NCBI GenBank assembly: GCA_902777325.1
Contig: CACYTH010000006.1
Coordinates: forward strand, 124,001 to 188,000
Length of the DNA stretch: 64,000 nt
Direction: 5' to 3'
Source of the DNA: an uncultured Coriobacteriaceae bacterium
Lineage (GTDB): Bacteria > Actinomycetota > Coriobacteriia > Coriobacteriales > Atopobiaceae
A program made the translations under genes and the position numbers. This document shows, one piece after another, positions 1-10,225 of this stretch; within the stretch, counting starts at the first letter, position 1, and the number at the start of each line of letters is the position of its first letter. The notes below the pieces were generated by a model that saw nothing but the letters and a program-made list of their open reading frames with translations, made no database searches and was not told the DNA's origin.

Positions 1-526
1 CGTGCCCGTCTACGACAAGGCCGGCAACATGGTCTACGACGAGAAGGGCAACTGCCTGATCGAGGGCGTCGGCTTTGGCGACCGCGTCGTGAGCTACGTG
101 CCGCTGTACAACCGCGCTGACTTCATCTCCCTGCACGCCTTCCTCAACTCCGAGAGCTACCACATGATCGACGATGCCGCCATCGCCGAGATGAAGGACG
201 GCGTCATCTTCGTCAACACCGGTCGCGGCGGCCTGGCCGACACCGAGGCCATCATCCGTGGCATCGTGTCCGGCAAGATCGGCGCTGCCGGCCTCGACGT
301 CTACGAGGAGGAGAACGCCAACGTCTACAAGAACCGCTCCGGCGAGGTCTACGAGTCCATCACCGCGCGCCTGACCTCCTTCCCCAACGTGGTCGTCACC
401 AGCCACCAGGCATTCTTCACCGAGGAGGCCCTGGCCGAGATCGCCCACGTCACCCTCACCAACGCCCAGGCATACGCCAAGCAGGCTCCCGACAGCGAGT
501 ACGTCTTCCGCAGCATCGTCTGCTAG
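1..526 (+). CDS. D-lactate dehydrogenase / D-2-hydroxyacid dehydrogenase, 3' part
   Basis: This gene enters from the left edge, so the N-terminal substrate domain is missing. The visible 174 residues are the C-terminal part of an NAD-dependent D-2-hydroxyacid dehydrogenase. They include the FVNTGRGGLADTEA stretch with the family Arg, the AAGLDVYEEE stretch with the conserved acidic residue, and VVTSHQAFFTEEA with the catalytic His. The wording (GLDVYEEE, then HQAFFTEEAL) is typical of D-lactate dehydrogenases that reduce pyruvate to D-lactate in fermenters. The gene ends at a TAG followed 33 nt later by a strong terminator, so it is the last gene of its unit. The pyruvate kinase next door supplies its substrate, but that is context, not proof of specificity. 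Confidence 0.88.
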   Translation, partial: VPVYDKAGNMVYDEKGNCLIEGVGFGDRVVSYVPLYNRADFISLHAFLNSESYHMIDDAAIAEMKDGVIFVNTGRGGLADTEAIIRGIVSGKIGAAGLDVYEEENANVYKNRSGEVYESITARLTSFPNVVVTSHQAFFTEEALAEIAHVTLTNAQAYAKQAPDSEYVFRSIVC

Positions 527-558
527 CACCCGCTAGGGCCTAGCGTCAAGCGACGTCC

Positions 559-621
559 GAGCACCCTCACACGACTTTGTGTAGCTATTTCGCTCCTAAA
601 GTCGGTGAGGGTGCTCTTTTT
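559..621 (+). terminator. rho-independent terminator of the dehydrogenase gene
   Basis: A 12-bp stem (559-570 with 605-616) continues after one unpaired A into a 7-bp inner stem (572-578 with 598-604). It is followed at once by five T at 617-621. Confidence 0.9.
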
Positions 622-704
622 GTCGGCAGTCGTTACCATTGGTGCCATAGATACCAACATCACGTGATAGGTCCCCCCAATCCCGTGACAGACATAGGAG
701 CATC

Positions 705-2150
705 ATGGCGACACACAAGAAGAGGACCAAGATCATCTGCACCATGGGCCCGGCGACCGAGGACGACGAGGTACTGCGCCAGCTCATCCTCCACGGCATG
801 AACGTCGCGCGCTTCAACTTCTCCCACGGCAGCCACGAGTACCACCGCCGCAACATCGAGCGCGTGCGGAGCATCTCTGAGGAGCTCTCCATCCCCGTGG
901 CCATCCTGCTCGACACCAAGGGTCCCGAGATCCGCACGGGAGAGCTCTTTGACCATCGCCCCGTCACCCTCAAGCGCGGGGCGACCGTAGTGGTCACCAC
1001 GCGCACGGTCATCGGCTCGGCCGAGTGCTTCTCCATCGACTACGCCAACCTCCCCGACGAGGTGCGTCAGGGCTCCACCATCCTGGTTGACGACGGCCTC
1101 ATCGAGCTGACCGTCGACCACGTGGACGGCTCCGACATGTATTGCATCGTGGAGAACGGCGGCGAGCTCAAGGAGCACAAGGGCGTCAACGTCCCCAACG
1201 TCGAGGTCGGCCTGCCCTCCGTCACCGAGCGCGACCGCGCCGACATCATGTTTGGCTGCGAGCTGGGCGTTGACGCCATCGCGGCGTCGTTCATCCGCAG
1301 CGGCGCGGCCGTGGACGAGATCCGCAAGATCTGCACGTCGATGGGCATGCGCAACATGTACATCATGTCCAAGATCGAGAGTGCCACGGCGGTCAAGAAC
1401 TTTGACGAGATCCTCGAGCACTCCGACGGCATCATGGTGGCGCGCGGCGACCTGGGCGTGGAGATGCCCGCCGAGCAGGTGCCCCACATCCAGAAGACCA
1501 TCATCAACAAGTGCGGAAACGCCTACAAGCCGGTCATCGTGGCCACGCAGATGCTCGACTCCATGACCCACAACCCGCGCCCCACGCGCGCCGAGGTGGG
1601 CGACGTGGCCAACGCCGTCTACGACGGCACCGACTGCGTGATGCTCTCGGGCGAGACGGCCGCTGGCTCCTACCCCATCGAGGCGGTCAAGACGATGTCG
1701 GCCATCTGCAAGGAGACCGAGCGCTATCTGGAGGAGCGTCAGGTCTATCACGACCGCGGCGGCGTGCGCAACGTCAACAGTGCCATCGGCTTTGCGGCCG
1801 TGGAGATCGCCGATCGCGTGGGCGCCAAGTGCATCATCTGCCCCACCCACTCCGGCCGCACGGCGCGCCTGATCTCAAACTTCAGGCCCGACCTGCCCAT
1901 CTACGCCATGTCCCCCTCCAAGCAGGCCATTCGCAAGACCTGCTTCCTCTGGGGAGTCTTTGCGTACAAGACCGTCGAGCAGGGCTCGCTCTCCTCGACC
2001 CTCAACGAGTCGCTGCAGTGCGCCAAGGACGAGCATCTCGTCAACGTCGGCGACGTGGTGGTCATCACCTCCGGCGACCCGCAGACCTCACCCCAGCAGG
2101 GCGACTACGTGACCTCGACCAACATGGCGATGGTCGCCCAGGTGCAGTAG
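705..2150 (+). CDS. pyk: pyruvate kinase
   Basis: This cytoplasmic enzyme transfers phosphate from phosphoenolpyruvate to ADP, giving pyruvate and ATP in the last step of glycolysis. The 481-residue protein has the full family layout. It opens with TKIICTMGPAT, followed by the NFSHGS substrate loop and the LDTKGPEIRTG segment. The KIES block carries the catalytic Lys, and VARGDLGVE binds the metal and ADP. The C-terminal regulatory domain contains SGRTARLIS. There is no extra PEP-utiliser domain, so this is the short form. The ATG at 705 has an AGGAG five bases upstream. A TACCAT hexamer near 635 could be its -10 box. It converges on the DUF2207 gene and shares a bidirectional terminator with it. 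Confidence 0.97.
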   Translation: MATHKKRTKIICTMGPATEDDEVLRQLILHGMNVARFNFSHGSHEYHRRNIERVRSISEELSIPVAILLDTKGPEIRTGELFDHRPVTLKRGATVVVTTRTVIGSAECFSIDYANLPDEVRQGSTILVDDGLIELTVDHVDGSDMYCIVENGGELKEHKGVNVPNVEVGLPSVTERDRADIMFGCELGVDAIAASFIRSGAAVDEIRKICTSMGMRNMYIMSKIESATAVKNFDEILEHSDGIMVARGDLGVEMPAEQVPHIQKTIINKCGNAYKPVIVATQMLDSMTHNPRPTRAEVGDVANAVYDGTDCVMLSGETAAGSYPIEAVKTMSAICKETERYLEERQVYHDRGGVRNVNSAIGFAAVEIADRVGAKCIICPTHSGRTARLISNFRPDLPIYAMSPSKQAIRKTCFLWGVFAYKTVEQGSLSSTLNESLQCAKDEHLVNVGDVVVITSGDPQTSPQQGDYVTSTNMAMVAQVQ

Positions 2151-2163
2151 CCAAAACGGATGA

Positions 2164-2227
2164 CAAGACAAGGGGGTGGCCCCCAGTGTCTCGGGTATGA
2201 GACGCTGGGGGCCACCCCCTTGTCTTG
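2164..2227. terminator. bidirectional terminator between pyk and the DUF2207 gene
   Basis: Two 29-nt arms (2164-2192 and 2199-2227) are complementary apart from one G-T wobble, around a 6-nt loop. They sit between two convergent genes and contain a GGGGGTGGCCCCCAG core. Confidence 0.88.
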
Positions 2228-2237
2228 CGATAATGCG

Positions 2238-4220
2238 TCAGTAGGCGCCGCCTCCGCCTCCGCCACCGCCTCCGCCACCTCCGCCAGAGGCGCCGCCGCC
2301 ACTGCCCGAGGCACTTGCGGCACTGGAGAAGCCACTGCTGAAGGCGCTTGCGGGAGAGTAGTCGCTCGTTCCCGCGTTGCACCACATGACGGTCGAGGCG
2401 AGGTGGCTGTCATCGACAACCTGCGGCGCGGCGATCTTGAGCTGCTCGATCACCCTGTCGGACACGCCAAGCATGACGGCCATGACCAGGAGGCGGTCCC
2501 AGAGCACCACATCGGTGGGCACGGCCTCCTCCAGGCGCGTGAAGTCCTTGAGCCATCGCTTGAGCGCATCCAGCTTGGCCTTGATCTCGATGCCCTCGTC
2601 TGACAGGTCACGCTGGCTGGCTGCCGAGACGATCAGTGCCACAAAGCCAGCGGCAAGCACACCGACACGTGCCAAGACCGCGCCCCACTGCCCCGTCATC
2701 TCCAGAGCGGCGTCAGAGATGATAAAGACGTCGACCAAGGCGAGCACCACCATGATGAGATCGACGATGAGCAGGATGATGCAGGGCAGCGGGAAGCTGT
2801 CCGTATCGTCTGTGTCCAACCCACGGTTTTCGAGAGCCTCGGTGACACACTCCTTCCAGGAGTCCAGATGGCTCTCGTAGATCTCCTCGTCCTTTGTGGC
2901 GACCCGCTTGAAGTCGGACATGCGCACCGCGCCTTCGAGGCGTTCGTTGAGGTCATCCAGCGCATAGGCGCGCTCGCCCACGTAATCGAAGACGAACTCC
3001 ATGGTCGCACGGTCGATGGGGTCCGTGATCTTCTGGGCACGATCATCGACGCGCCTGAGCAGCCAGTCTTCCTCCTCCTTGGGCTTGCGCCCCAAGCGCT
3101 TCTTGAGGGTCGTCGTCTTCTCGAGCGTGAGGGCACCCAGGTCGTTCAGGCGCATGAGCGTCGCCGTGAAGTCCGGACCCGAGCCCGCCTGTCCGGTATA
3201 CAGCAGGTGAAGGATTGCCGGATGGTCGTCGGAGGGCACGTCGCGGAAGTACTTGTCGTCGAATGCCGCCTTGTGGGTACGGCGGTACCTGACGTGCATG
3301 AAGGCCGCAGCCACCGCCGACAGCGCCCCCATGATGGTATAGACCCACTTCTTGATGGTGGCAAACTTCTCCACGCGCTCGAAGCGGGCATTGGCTGCGT
3401 CCGCCCAGCCGGCCTCCTCCGTGAGGATGGTGTCGAGCCGCGTCTCGGAGCGCTGCTTTGCCGCGCCCAGCCATTCGGCCGGAAACGCCACCCTGACCTC
3501 TGCAAACTCATCGCTACGCACCTTGCCCAGCGCCGCGCTGATGGTGCCGGGATCACCCTGCTCCATGTCGTCCCAAGCTGGGACCGTCCCGGACGGGACC
3601 TCGATCTTGCCGTTGAGCGAGCGGTTGTGCAGCCATCCGCGGATGTTCTCGCCAGCCGTCAGCTTTTCGCCCTCAGGAGCACCCGCGAAGAAGAGGTTGC
3701 ATTCGACGTCAAGGGAGTCCTGGTCCCAGTTGTCACCGACAAACTTCCAGTACAGCTCGCCAGTGTCACCCCAGCGCGCGACGACCCCATCGATGGTGTA
3801 CGTGACATAGAAGACCGCACGCTCGTCGGTCTTGTCAAAGTGCACGTCGACGCGATCGTAGGAGCTCTTCTCCTTGAGCGTCCAAGTCCCCTCATCATCG
3901 CCAGACGGGGCATAGGCGTAGGGAATGAGACGCCCCTCGTCGTCGACCTCACCCGCCTCGATCACTTCGACGGACACCTCGCCCAGCTCGCAGTCCCTGG
4001 TGCTGAGCTCCCAATAGAAGCCATGGAAGTTGCCATCGAAGTCAACGAGGCGCTGCTCGGTGACATCGAGCGTGCCGGCTTGGTCGACGGTCGCCCAAAT
4101 GCCAGTGGCATCGAGCGAGTACTCGTCGTCGGCCAGGGCTCTTTCCGGCAACGACAGCAGCAACGCACACACGCAAATGGCCAACGCAAACAGGTGCCGG
4201 ATACGAAGACGCGTGCTCAT
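2238..4220 (-). CDS. DUF2207 family membrane protein with glycine-rich tail
   Basis: This is a 660-residue membrane protein of unknown function whose architecture matches the DUF2207 family. A signal peptide (about residues 5-30, with a LALAICVCALLL core) precedes a beta-rich extracytoplasmic domain of about 270 residues. A membrane segment follows at about 290-310, then a charged cytoplasmic region, two further hydrophobic helices at about 500-555, and a soluble part. The C-terminus is a low-complexity Ser/Gly tail ending in a run of glycines and AY, as often seen in DUF2207 proteins. I start it at 4220 because GGGAGG lies five bases upstream; an ATG 11 codons earlier has no such site. It stands alone between pyk and the glucosidase gene. 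Confidence 0.8.
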   Translation of the reverse strand: MSTRLRIRHLFALAICVCALLLSLPERALADDEYSLDATGIWATVDQAGTLDVTEQRLVDFDGNFHGFYWELSTRDCELGEVSVEVIEAGEVDDEGRLIPYAYAPSGDDEGTWTLKEKSSYDRVDVHFDKTDERAVFYVTYTIDGVVARWGDTGELYWKFVGDNWDQDSLDVECNLFFAGAPEGEKLTAGENIRGWLHNRSLNGKIEVPSGTVPAWDDMEQGDPGTISAALGKVRSDEFAEVRVAFPAEWLGAAKQRSETRLDTILTEEAGWADAANARFERVEKFATIKKWVYTIMGALSAVAAAFMHVRYRRTHKAAFDDKYFRDVPSDDHPAILHLLYTGQAGSGPDFTATLMRLNDLGALTLEKTTTLKKRLGRKPKEEEDWLLRRVDDRAQKITDPIDRATMEFVFDYVGERAYALDDLNERLEGAVRMSDFKRVATKDEEIYESHLDSWKECVTEALENRGLDTDDTDSFPLPCIILLIVDLIMVVLALVDVFIISDAALEMTGQWGAVLARVGVLAAGFVALIVSAASQRDLSDEGIEIKAKLDALKRWLKDFTRLEEAVPTDVVLWDRLLVMAVMLGVSDRVIEQLKIAAPQVVDDSHLASTVMWCNAGTSDYSPASAFSSGFSSAASASGSGGGASGGGGGGGGGGGGGAY

Positions 4221-4280
4221 GGGAGCCTCCCTGGCGAGAAGGTGTCCTGACATCTCAATTGTACGCGTGGGCGTCTGCCT

Positions 4281-5612
4281 CTAGCGCTCGCACTTCCAGA
4301 AGTGGGCGGAGAAGGGCCCAACCTCGCTGCCAGCGCCAAAGTCGTGGTCGCCACCGGTGATGAGGTCGACCGCGCGCCCGCAACCCGCGTCAAAGTGGAA
4401 GGTGAACGGCTCGGTCGAAGCGTTGATGGCCACAAAGACGCGCTCGCCGTCAGTCTTGCGCTCAAAGAGCAGCTGCTGCGGGCTCACCATGACCTCACGG
4501 TACTCGCCCCAGCACAGGGCCTCGCTGTCGCGCTTGGCATGGGCGAGCGCGCAGAGGTAGTCGGTCAGCTCGTTCCACTCGGGCGCATCGAGCGCCGGAC
4601 GCAGCTCGTGATCGCCAAACTTCTGCTCGCCCTCGATGCCCCACTCGCTGCCGTAGTAGATGCACGGGACGCCGCACATGCCAAAGAGCACGCCGTAGAG
4701 CGGGTAGAGGTGGCGCTTGTCCTCGAGCTTGGTGGCAATGCGCGGGACGTCGTGGTTGTCGGCAAAGTTGAGCAGGTGGCGACCGGTGTAGAGGTCCCAC
4801 GGATCGTTGCCGCTCTGGCGTTTGAGGGCATAGGCCACCTCGTGCATATTGGCAGCGTTCATCGAGCTCCAGAGGCCCTTGTACACCTCGTAGTTGGTGA
4901 CCGTATCGCATAGGGTGTCGCCCATCCAGCGGTTGTAGTCACCAAACATCGTCTCGCCGAGCAGCAGGAACTTCTGTCCGCGCTTGGCGGTGAGCCTATC
5001 CGCCACATCGCGCAGGAAGGAGAGGAAGTCCTCGTCCAGGCAGTAGGCGACGTCCAGCCGGAGGCCGTCGATGTCATACTCGCTCTCCCACGTGCGGATG
5101 ACGTCCGCGCAATAGGAGTTGAGGTCAAAGTTGCGGTGGTTGAGCTTCACCAGGTACGGCACGCCCGCCCAGGTCTCGTAGCTAAAGCCGTCGCCGTACT
5201 CGTTGTTGCCGCTCCAGTTGATGTTGAACCAGTCCGAGCACTCGGAGCCGCCACGGCTCTCGAGCACGTCGCGGAAGGCCGGGAAGTCGCGGCCCACATG
5301 GTTGAAGACGCCGTCGAGCAGGACCCTGATGCCCGCCTGATGGAAGGCCTCCACCACGCGACGAAGGTCGTCGTTGGTGCCCAGGCGGCAGTCGACGGTG
5401 AGGTAGTCGGTGGTGTCGTAGCCGTGGCTGATGCTCTGGAACACCGGGTTCAGGATGACGCAGGTGGCGCCGAGGCGCTTGATGTGCTCGATCCAACCGT
5501 CGTCGATGAGCTTGAGCAGGCGATGCTCGAGCACGCCATCGTTCTCGTAGGGGGCTCCGCAGAGGCCGAGCGGATAGATCTGATAGAACACGGAGGTCTC
5601 AAACCAAGACAT
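4281..5612 (-). CDS. GH13 alpha-glucosidase / cyclomaltodextrinase-like enzyme
   Basis: A 443-residue alpha-amylase-family enzyme without a signal peptide, so it acts in the cytoplasm, probably on short maltodextrins. The four conserved GH13 regions are present: DGVFNH at 100-105, GLRLDVAY with the nucleophile Asp187, LLLGETMFGD with the acid/base Glu220, and NFADNHD with the third acid Asp288. It lacks the N-terminal domain of classical neopullulanases and is short for the family. The exact substrate (maltose, maltodextrin or cyclodextrin) cannot be told from sequence alone. AAGGAG precedes the ATG. It lies downstream of fumarase on the same strand, about 70 nt away, without an obvious functional link. 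Confidence 0.85.
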   Translation of the reverse strand: MSWFETSVFYQIYPLGLCGAPYENDGVLEHRLLKLIDDGWIEHIKRLGATCVILNPVFQSISHGYDTTDYLTVDCRLGTNDDLRRVVEAFHQAGIRVLLDGVFNHVGRDFPAFRDVLESRGGSECSDWFNINWSGNNEYGDGFSYETWAGVPYLVKLNHRNFDLNSYCADVIRTWESEYDIDGLRLDVAYCLDEDFLSFLRDVADRLTAKRGQKFLLLGETMFGDYNRWMGDTLCDTVTNYEVYKGLWSSMNAANMHEVAYALKRQSGNDPWDLYTGRHLLNFADNHDVPRIATKLEDKRHLYPLYGVLFGMCGVPCIYYGSEWGIEGEQKFGDHELRPALDAPEWNELTDYLCALAHAKRDSEALCWGEYREVMVSPQQLLFERKTDGERVFVAINASTEPFTFHFDAGCGRAVDLITGGDHDFGAGSEVGPFSAHFWKCER

Positions 5613-5678
5613 GGTGACTCCTTAGTACGCATGGTTGCGGCAGCCGCCAGAGCTGCGCCTTTGTCGTCCCGTGACGGG

Positions 5679-7067
<1,389 letters not shown>

Positions 7068-7500
7068 AATGGTCCTCTCGTTAGCGACTGACCGTCTCAT
7101 TGTAGGTCAGCACGTCACCTCAAGTCGAACATGGGCTGGAGGCAGAGGAGAGCCTTCGGGTATACGGGCTCATCCAGGCGCTGTGAATGTATTGACACGT
7201 TCGAGCGGCACCTTGGTGTAGAGACCCCGATTCGAAATCTGTCATCGTGTCAGTAGGCAAATCAGATCGATCACACTTATCTAAAGCCCTGACAGATACT
7301 ATGACAACCTGCCACATCGATTATGTTAATAACATGCCCTCAATAACATTTCGTCTACCGCTCAATTATCGGAATGCTCCAGCCAGACTAATATCTATTC
7401 TGACAGGATGCATTTAATATATGATGCTCTCGAAATGCAGTTGAAATGTCGTGCAAGCAAGCAATACCGCAAGAGCTGAGCCGTACGGAGGGTGGTCGAC
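7068..7500. other. AT-richer intergenic stretch upstream of the lipoprotein gene
   Basis: About 430 bases without a convincing gene. Base composition drops well below that of the flanking genes, especially at 7260-7440. A possible promoter for the lipoprotein is TATGAT at 7420-7425, with TTCTGA 16 bases upstream. A 65-codon reading frame on the minus strand (7120-7317) resembles no family I know and has no ribosome site. A short GATTCGAAATC around 7229 recalls a tRNA T-loop, but no cloverleaf forms around it. Confidence 0.5.
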
Positions 7501-8652
7501 GTGAAGAAGACGCTAATACTTGTGTTGATGATTGTCTGCCTACTGAGCGTTACCGTAGGGTGCGGATCCGAGTCCCAAGAACCCGCAAAGAAAGACTATG
7601 GCCCGCCCATGGACATAAGCCTGAGTTCCGAAGAGTCCGAAACGCCTGGGATTCACCTGCGTCTTCCTGACAATTCTCCGCTCGTGCAGAGCGAGGATGA
7701 TAAGAACTACTACCAAACCTCTGTAAACCTGGACGAGCCCCTCAGTAGCGAAATCGTGGTCCACGTTCGTTTCTATCCTGCGAAGGATTGCACCCATTTC
7801 TCCACTTCAGCGAGCGAGGAGGACTATACGGCTGCATCGGCCTTAATCAACTGGTCCGAGGCCAACATCAATAGCGATGTTAGAACGGTTAAGGAGAGGG
7901 GGCACATCGGCGGCACCGCTGCTCTTGTGACAACATGGAGCGAAAAGGGAAGCTGGTCCGACGATATGTACGAATGCACCGAGATTCTGCTCGCCATGAA
8001 TTCGGGGTATACCTCGATCATCTACGATGACCTGGGCGGAAGATACGGCGACCTTATTCAGCAGAGCATCGATAGTATTCGCATCGACGAAGGGGAAATC
8101 CCTGAAATCGTTCGTATGACAAGCCCTGAAGGTCTGCAGGAAGTTGGATTGCGCGAACAACCCTGGGAGATTGATGCCGAGTCCTTCGGTGTTTATTTGA
8201 ACACCCCCACGGACTTCATACCCCTCAAACAAGACAATGGGAACCTTGTCTGGATAGCTCCCGATGGGAACACCATGATTTCGGCGGAGGTTACCGACAC
8301 GACCATTATCAAGGCAGACGGGAAATCGGTGGAGAAGAGCCTAGCCCAAACGATACCGGGGTTTGGTGATTTTGATTTCTCCACGGATCCGCAAAACGAT
8401 CTGTACGCCGCCAGACTCAAATACAAGACGGAAGGCAACAGTGGCGAGACGTGGGTCAACGTGGTCACGGTCGCACCACAAATCAACGGAGAAGCGATTG
8501 CCGTGATGGTGGCCAGCCGCTCCGAGGAAAACGCAGCGTTGCCTGAAGTGATGAAAACCCTGCGTTTTGCTGACGGATGGAACAATGGCGGCGCCTTGGA
8601 CATGGAGGCAATCGCCGTATCCGCCGAAGACCAAGGTGAAGACCAGGACTAG
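7501..8652 (+). CDS. putative lipoprotein, no recognised family
   Basis: A 383-residue predicted lipoprotein of unknown function. I start it at the GTG at 7501 because GGAGG lies eight bases upstream; another GTG nine bases earlier overlaps that site. Residues 1-20 form a short Lys-Lys-led signal peptide, ending in a lipobox (VTVG) before Cys21, so the mature protein should be anchored outside the membrane. The remainder is acidic and beta-rich. It appears to contain two similar halves, each with a segment like VYLNTPTDFIPL and a late SIRIDEG or TLRFADG motif. Its GC content and codon use (many AAT, ATA, GAA) differ from its neighbours, as does the upstream region. This suggests acquisition from elsewhere. 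Confidence 0.6.
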   Translation: MKKTLILVLMIVCLLSVTVGCGSESQEPAKKDYGPPMDISLSSEESETPGIHLRLPDNSPLVQSEDDKNYYQTSVNLDEPLSSEIVVHVRFYPAKDCTHFSTSASEEDYTAASALINWSEANINSDVRTVKERGHIGGTAALVTTWSEKGSWSDDMYECTEILLAMNSGYTSIIYDDLGGRYGDLIQQSIDSIRIDEGEIPEIVRMTSPEGLQEVGLREQPWEIDAESFGVYLNTPTDFIPLKQDNGNLVWIAPDGNTMISAEVTDTTIIKADGKSVEKSLAQTIPGFGDFDFSTDPQNDLYAARLKYKTEGNSGETWVNVVTVAPQINGEAIAVMVASRSEENAALPEVMKTLRFADGWNNGGALDMEAIAVSAEDQGEDQD

Positions 8653-8676
8653 TCGATCAGCGCGGCGGACAACGTC

Positions 8677-8692
8677 AGGGGGCTTGCCCCCT
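8677..8692. terminator. short hairpin between convergent lipoprotein and GntR genes
   Basis: AGGGGGC and GCCCCCT form a tight stem with a TT centre. It probably ends transcription from one or both sides, but no T-run follows. Confidence 0.45.
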
Positions 8693-8730
8693 ATCTCGCG
8701 CGAGGGTGGTATCGGGCCGAACAGGCTCCC

Positions 8731-9468
8731 CTACCTGCTGGCCTCGCCCTTGATCACGCAGCGGTTGGCGGGCAGCCAGACGCTGCCCCACTCCACGGGC
8801 GTGCCGTCGTCGAGGTGCACGAGCTGCTCCATCTGCAGCACCGGCGCGTGGCTGTCGCAGTCGAGCAGTCCGCCGCGGCGGCTTCCCGCCACGCGGGCGC
8901 TGTAGGTCACCTCAGACCCGCCGATGCCCCGTCCGCTCGTGCGCTCGATCACCCGAAACACCGACTCCCGCTCGAAGTCGGCCTCGTCGAGCCCGGGACA
9001 GGCGCCCAGGTTCAGATGGCTCTCGATGTACATCACAGGATGGCCGTCGACGCTGCGCACGCGCTCGAGATAGAGATAGCGCTCCCCCACGTCGATGCCA
9101 AGATGCCGCGCGCAGATCTCCGACGCCTGCCGCACCTCCTGCGAGACCACGCGGGTGACGTGCGAGATGCCCGCCTCACCCATGGACTCGGCAAACGAGA
9201 GCAGGTGCCCCGAGGTCGGCCGCGCCATCACAGGGCTCGCCACAAAGGTGCCACGTCCGCGCTGCTGCACGAGAAGTCCCTCGTCGACCAGCGTGCGCAC
9301 GCCACGCTTGACCGTGCCGCGCGAGAGACTGAGCATCTCGGAGAGCTCGTGCTCCGAGGGAATGGGCTCGTTGACGCCCCACTCACGCGCGTAGATCTTC
9401 TCGCGCACGAAGTCGGTCACCTGCTCGTGGAGCCGCCGGTCGCTGCCCCGCTGTGGCTCCTCGCTCAT
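8731..9468 (-). CDS. GntR family transcriptional regulator, HutC/UTRA type
   Basis: A 245-residue transcription factor. Residues 12-75 form a GntR winged helix-turn-helix (QVTDFVREKIYAREW, then PSEHELSEMLSLSRGTVKRGVRTLVDEGLLVQQRGRGTFV). The rest is a UTRA ligand-binding domain ending in VEWGSVWLPANRCVI, the layout of HutC-type repressors that bind sugars, amino acids or their phosphates. The ATG at 9468 overlaps the TGA of the upstream gene in an ATGA, with GGGGAGG six bases before it, so the two are translationally coupled. Its ligand is unknown. The partner is a phospholipase-like protein, not a transporter, so the target operon may lie elsewhere. Confidence 0.88.
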   Translation of the reverse strand: MSEEPQRGSDRRLHEQVTDFVREKIYAREWGVNEPIPSEHELSEMLSLSRGTVKRGVRTLVDEGLLVQQRGRGTFVASPVMARPTSGHLLSFAESMGEAGISHVTRVVSQEVRQASEICARHLGIDVGERYLYLERVRSVDGHPVMYIESHLNLGACPGLDEADFERESVFRVIERTSGRGIGGSEVTYSARVAGSRRGGLLDCDSHAPVLQMEQLVHLDDGTPVEWGSVWLPANRCVIKGEASR

Positions 9469-10157
9469 CTCTGCCTCCCCCACGTGGGGTCGCCCGCCGC
9501 GTAGGCGTGCAGAGCATCGCGCATAAGGGCATCCAGCTCGTCGGGCACTCGGCTGAAGTAGTCCCCGCCAAGCAAGCTGTAGTTGGGGTCATCCACATGG
9601 TGCTCGACGTTGTCGCGCACGATACCAGCCATGACCTCGCAAGCTGCGCGCACATCCTGCTCCGCGATGGCATACTGCGGGAACGCCGCGCACTGCTCTA
9701 TGAGCTCGGGCGTGGCCTCGGGCACCATCGAGATGTCGAGGGTGCGCCCAAAGGTGGCAAAGTCGGACTGCTTGCGGATTCGAATCTCGGTACCAGGCTT
9801 GAGCCCCCGCTCGTCGAGCAGCCGATTGAAGTGGGCGTTGTACACGTGATCCGCCACAAGGTGCGTCCACGCGCCGAGCATGACGTCGGTCACGCGACCG
9901 TCCGCGTCGGTGTAAGGCGCAACCCACCGCTCGAAGAACTCCCCGTAGCGGGGCTCGGGCACATAGCCCGGGTCGGCAAAGTGCGTCTCGCGGTAGTCGA
10001 TCTTGCGCGTGGGATCGGGCACCATGTAGCCCACGTAGACGTCGGGTACGAGGTTCCCAAAGAGGAAGGCGTTGACGTCGCGAATACCCAGCGCGGTAGG
10101 GGTCTCCTGGCTCAGGAGACGCTCGACGTGCGCGGTATGTATGTTCCAGCTCGGCAT
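9465..10157 (-). CDS. zinc-dependent phospholipase C family protein
   Basis: A 230-residue protein resembling the zinc-dependent phospholipase C (S1/P1-like) fold. It has a histidine near the N-terminus (SWNIHTAHVE), the FLFGNLVPDVYVGY segment with an Asp, HLVADHVYNAHFNRLL in the middle, and VEHHVDDPNY late. These positions fit the metal-binding His/Asp pattern of that family. There is no signal peptide, so it may be an intracellular relative rather than a toxin. I start it at MPSWNIH (10157), because no Shine-Dalgarno is visible and an extended -10 box (10165-10173) would place transcription at or next to this ATG. That implies a leaderless transcript. It is coupled to the GntR gene. Confidence 0.68.
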   Translation of the reverse strand: MPSWNIHTAHVERLLSQETPTALGIRDVNAFLFGNLVPDVYVGYMVPDPTRKIDYRETHFADPGYVPEPRYGEFFERWVAPYTDADGRVTDVMLGAWTHLVADHVYNAHFNRLLDERGLKPGTEIRIRKQSDFATFGRTLDISMVPEATPELIEQCAAFPQYAIAEQDVRAACEVMAGIVRDNVEHHVDDPNYSLLGGDYFSRVPDELDALMRDALHAYAAGDPTWGRQR

Positions 10158-10164
10158 GAGACGT

Positions 10165-10173
10165 ATGGTAGCA
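10165..10173 (-). promoter_or_regulatory. extended -10 promoter, probably leaderless
   Basis: On the minus strand the sequence is TGCTACCAT, a TGnTAnnnT extended -10. The expected start site falls at about 10158, next to the ATG at 10157. The surrounding 18 bases differ at only two positions from the box before the pheS T-box at 17803-17811. Confidence 0.5.
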
Positions 10174-10225
10174 CGTAGCGACCCCCTACGATGCGCGTGC
10201 CTCGGTGGCACACGCGTCAACAGGC

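Noticed and set aside
660..1850. Long minus-strand reading frame opposite pyk
   Set aside because: It is rich in His, Asp, Val and Ala, the pattern of an antisense shadow of a GC-rich gene, and pyruvate kinase is certain here.
7200..7275. Possible tRNA or attachment-site remnant around GATTCGAAATC
   Set aside because: No acceptor, D or anticodon stem can be formed around it, and no integrase is nearby.
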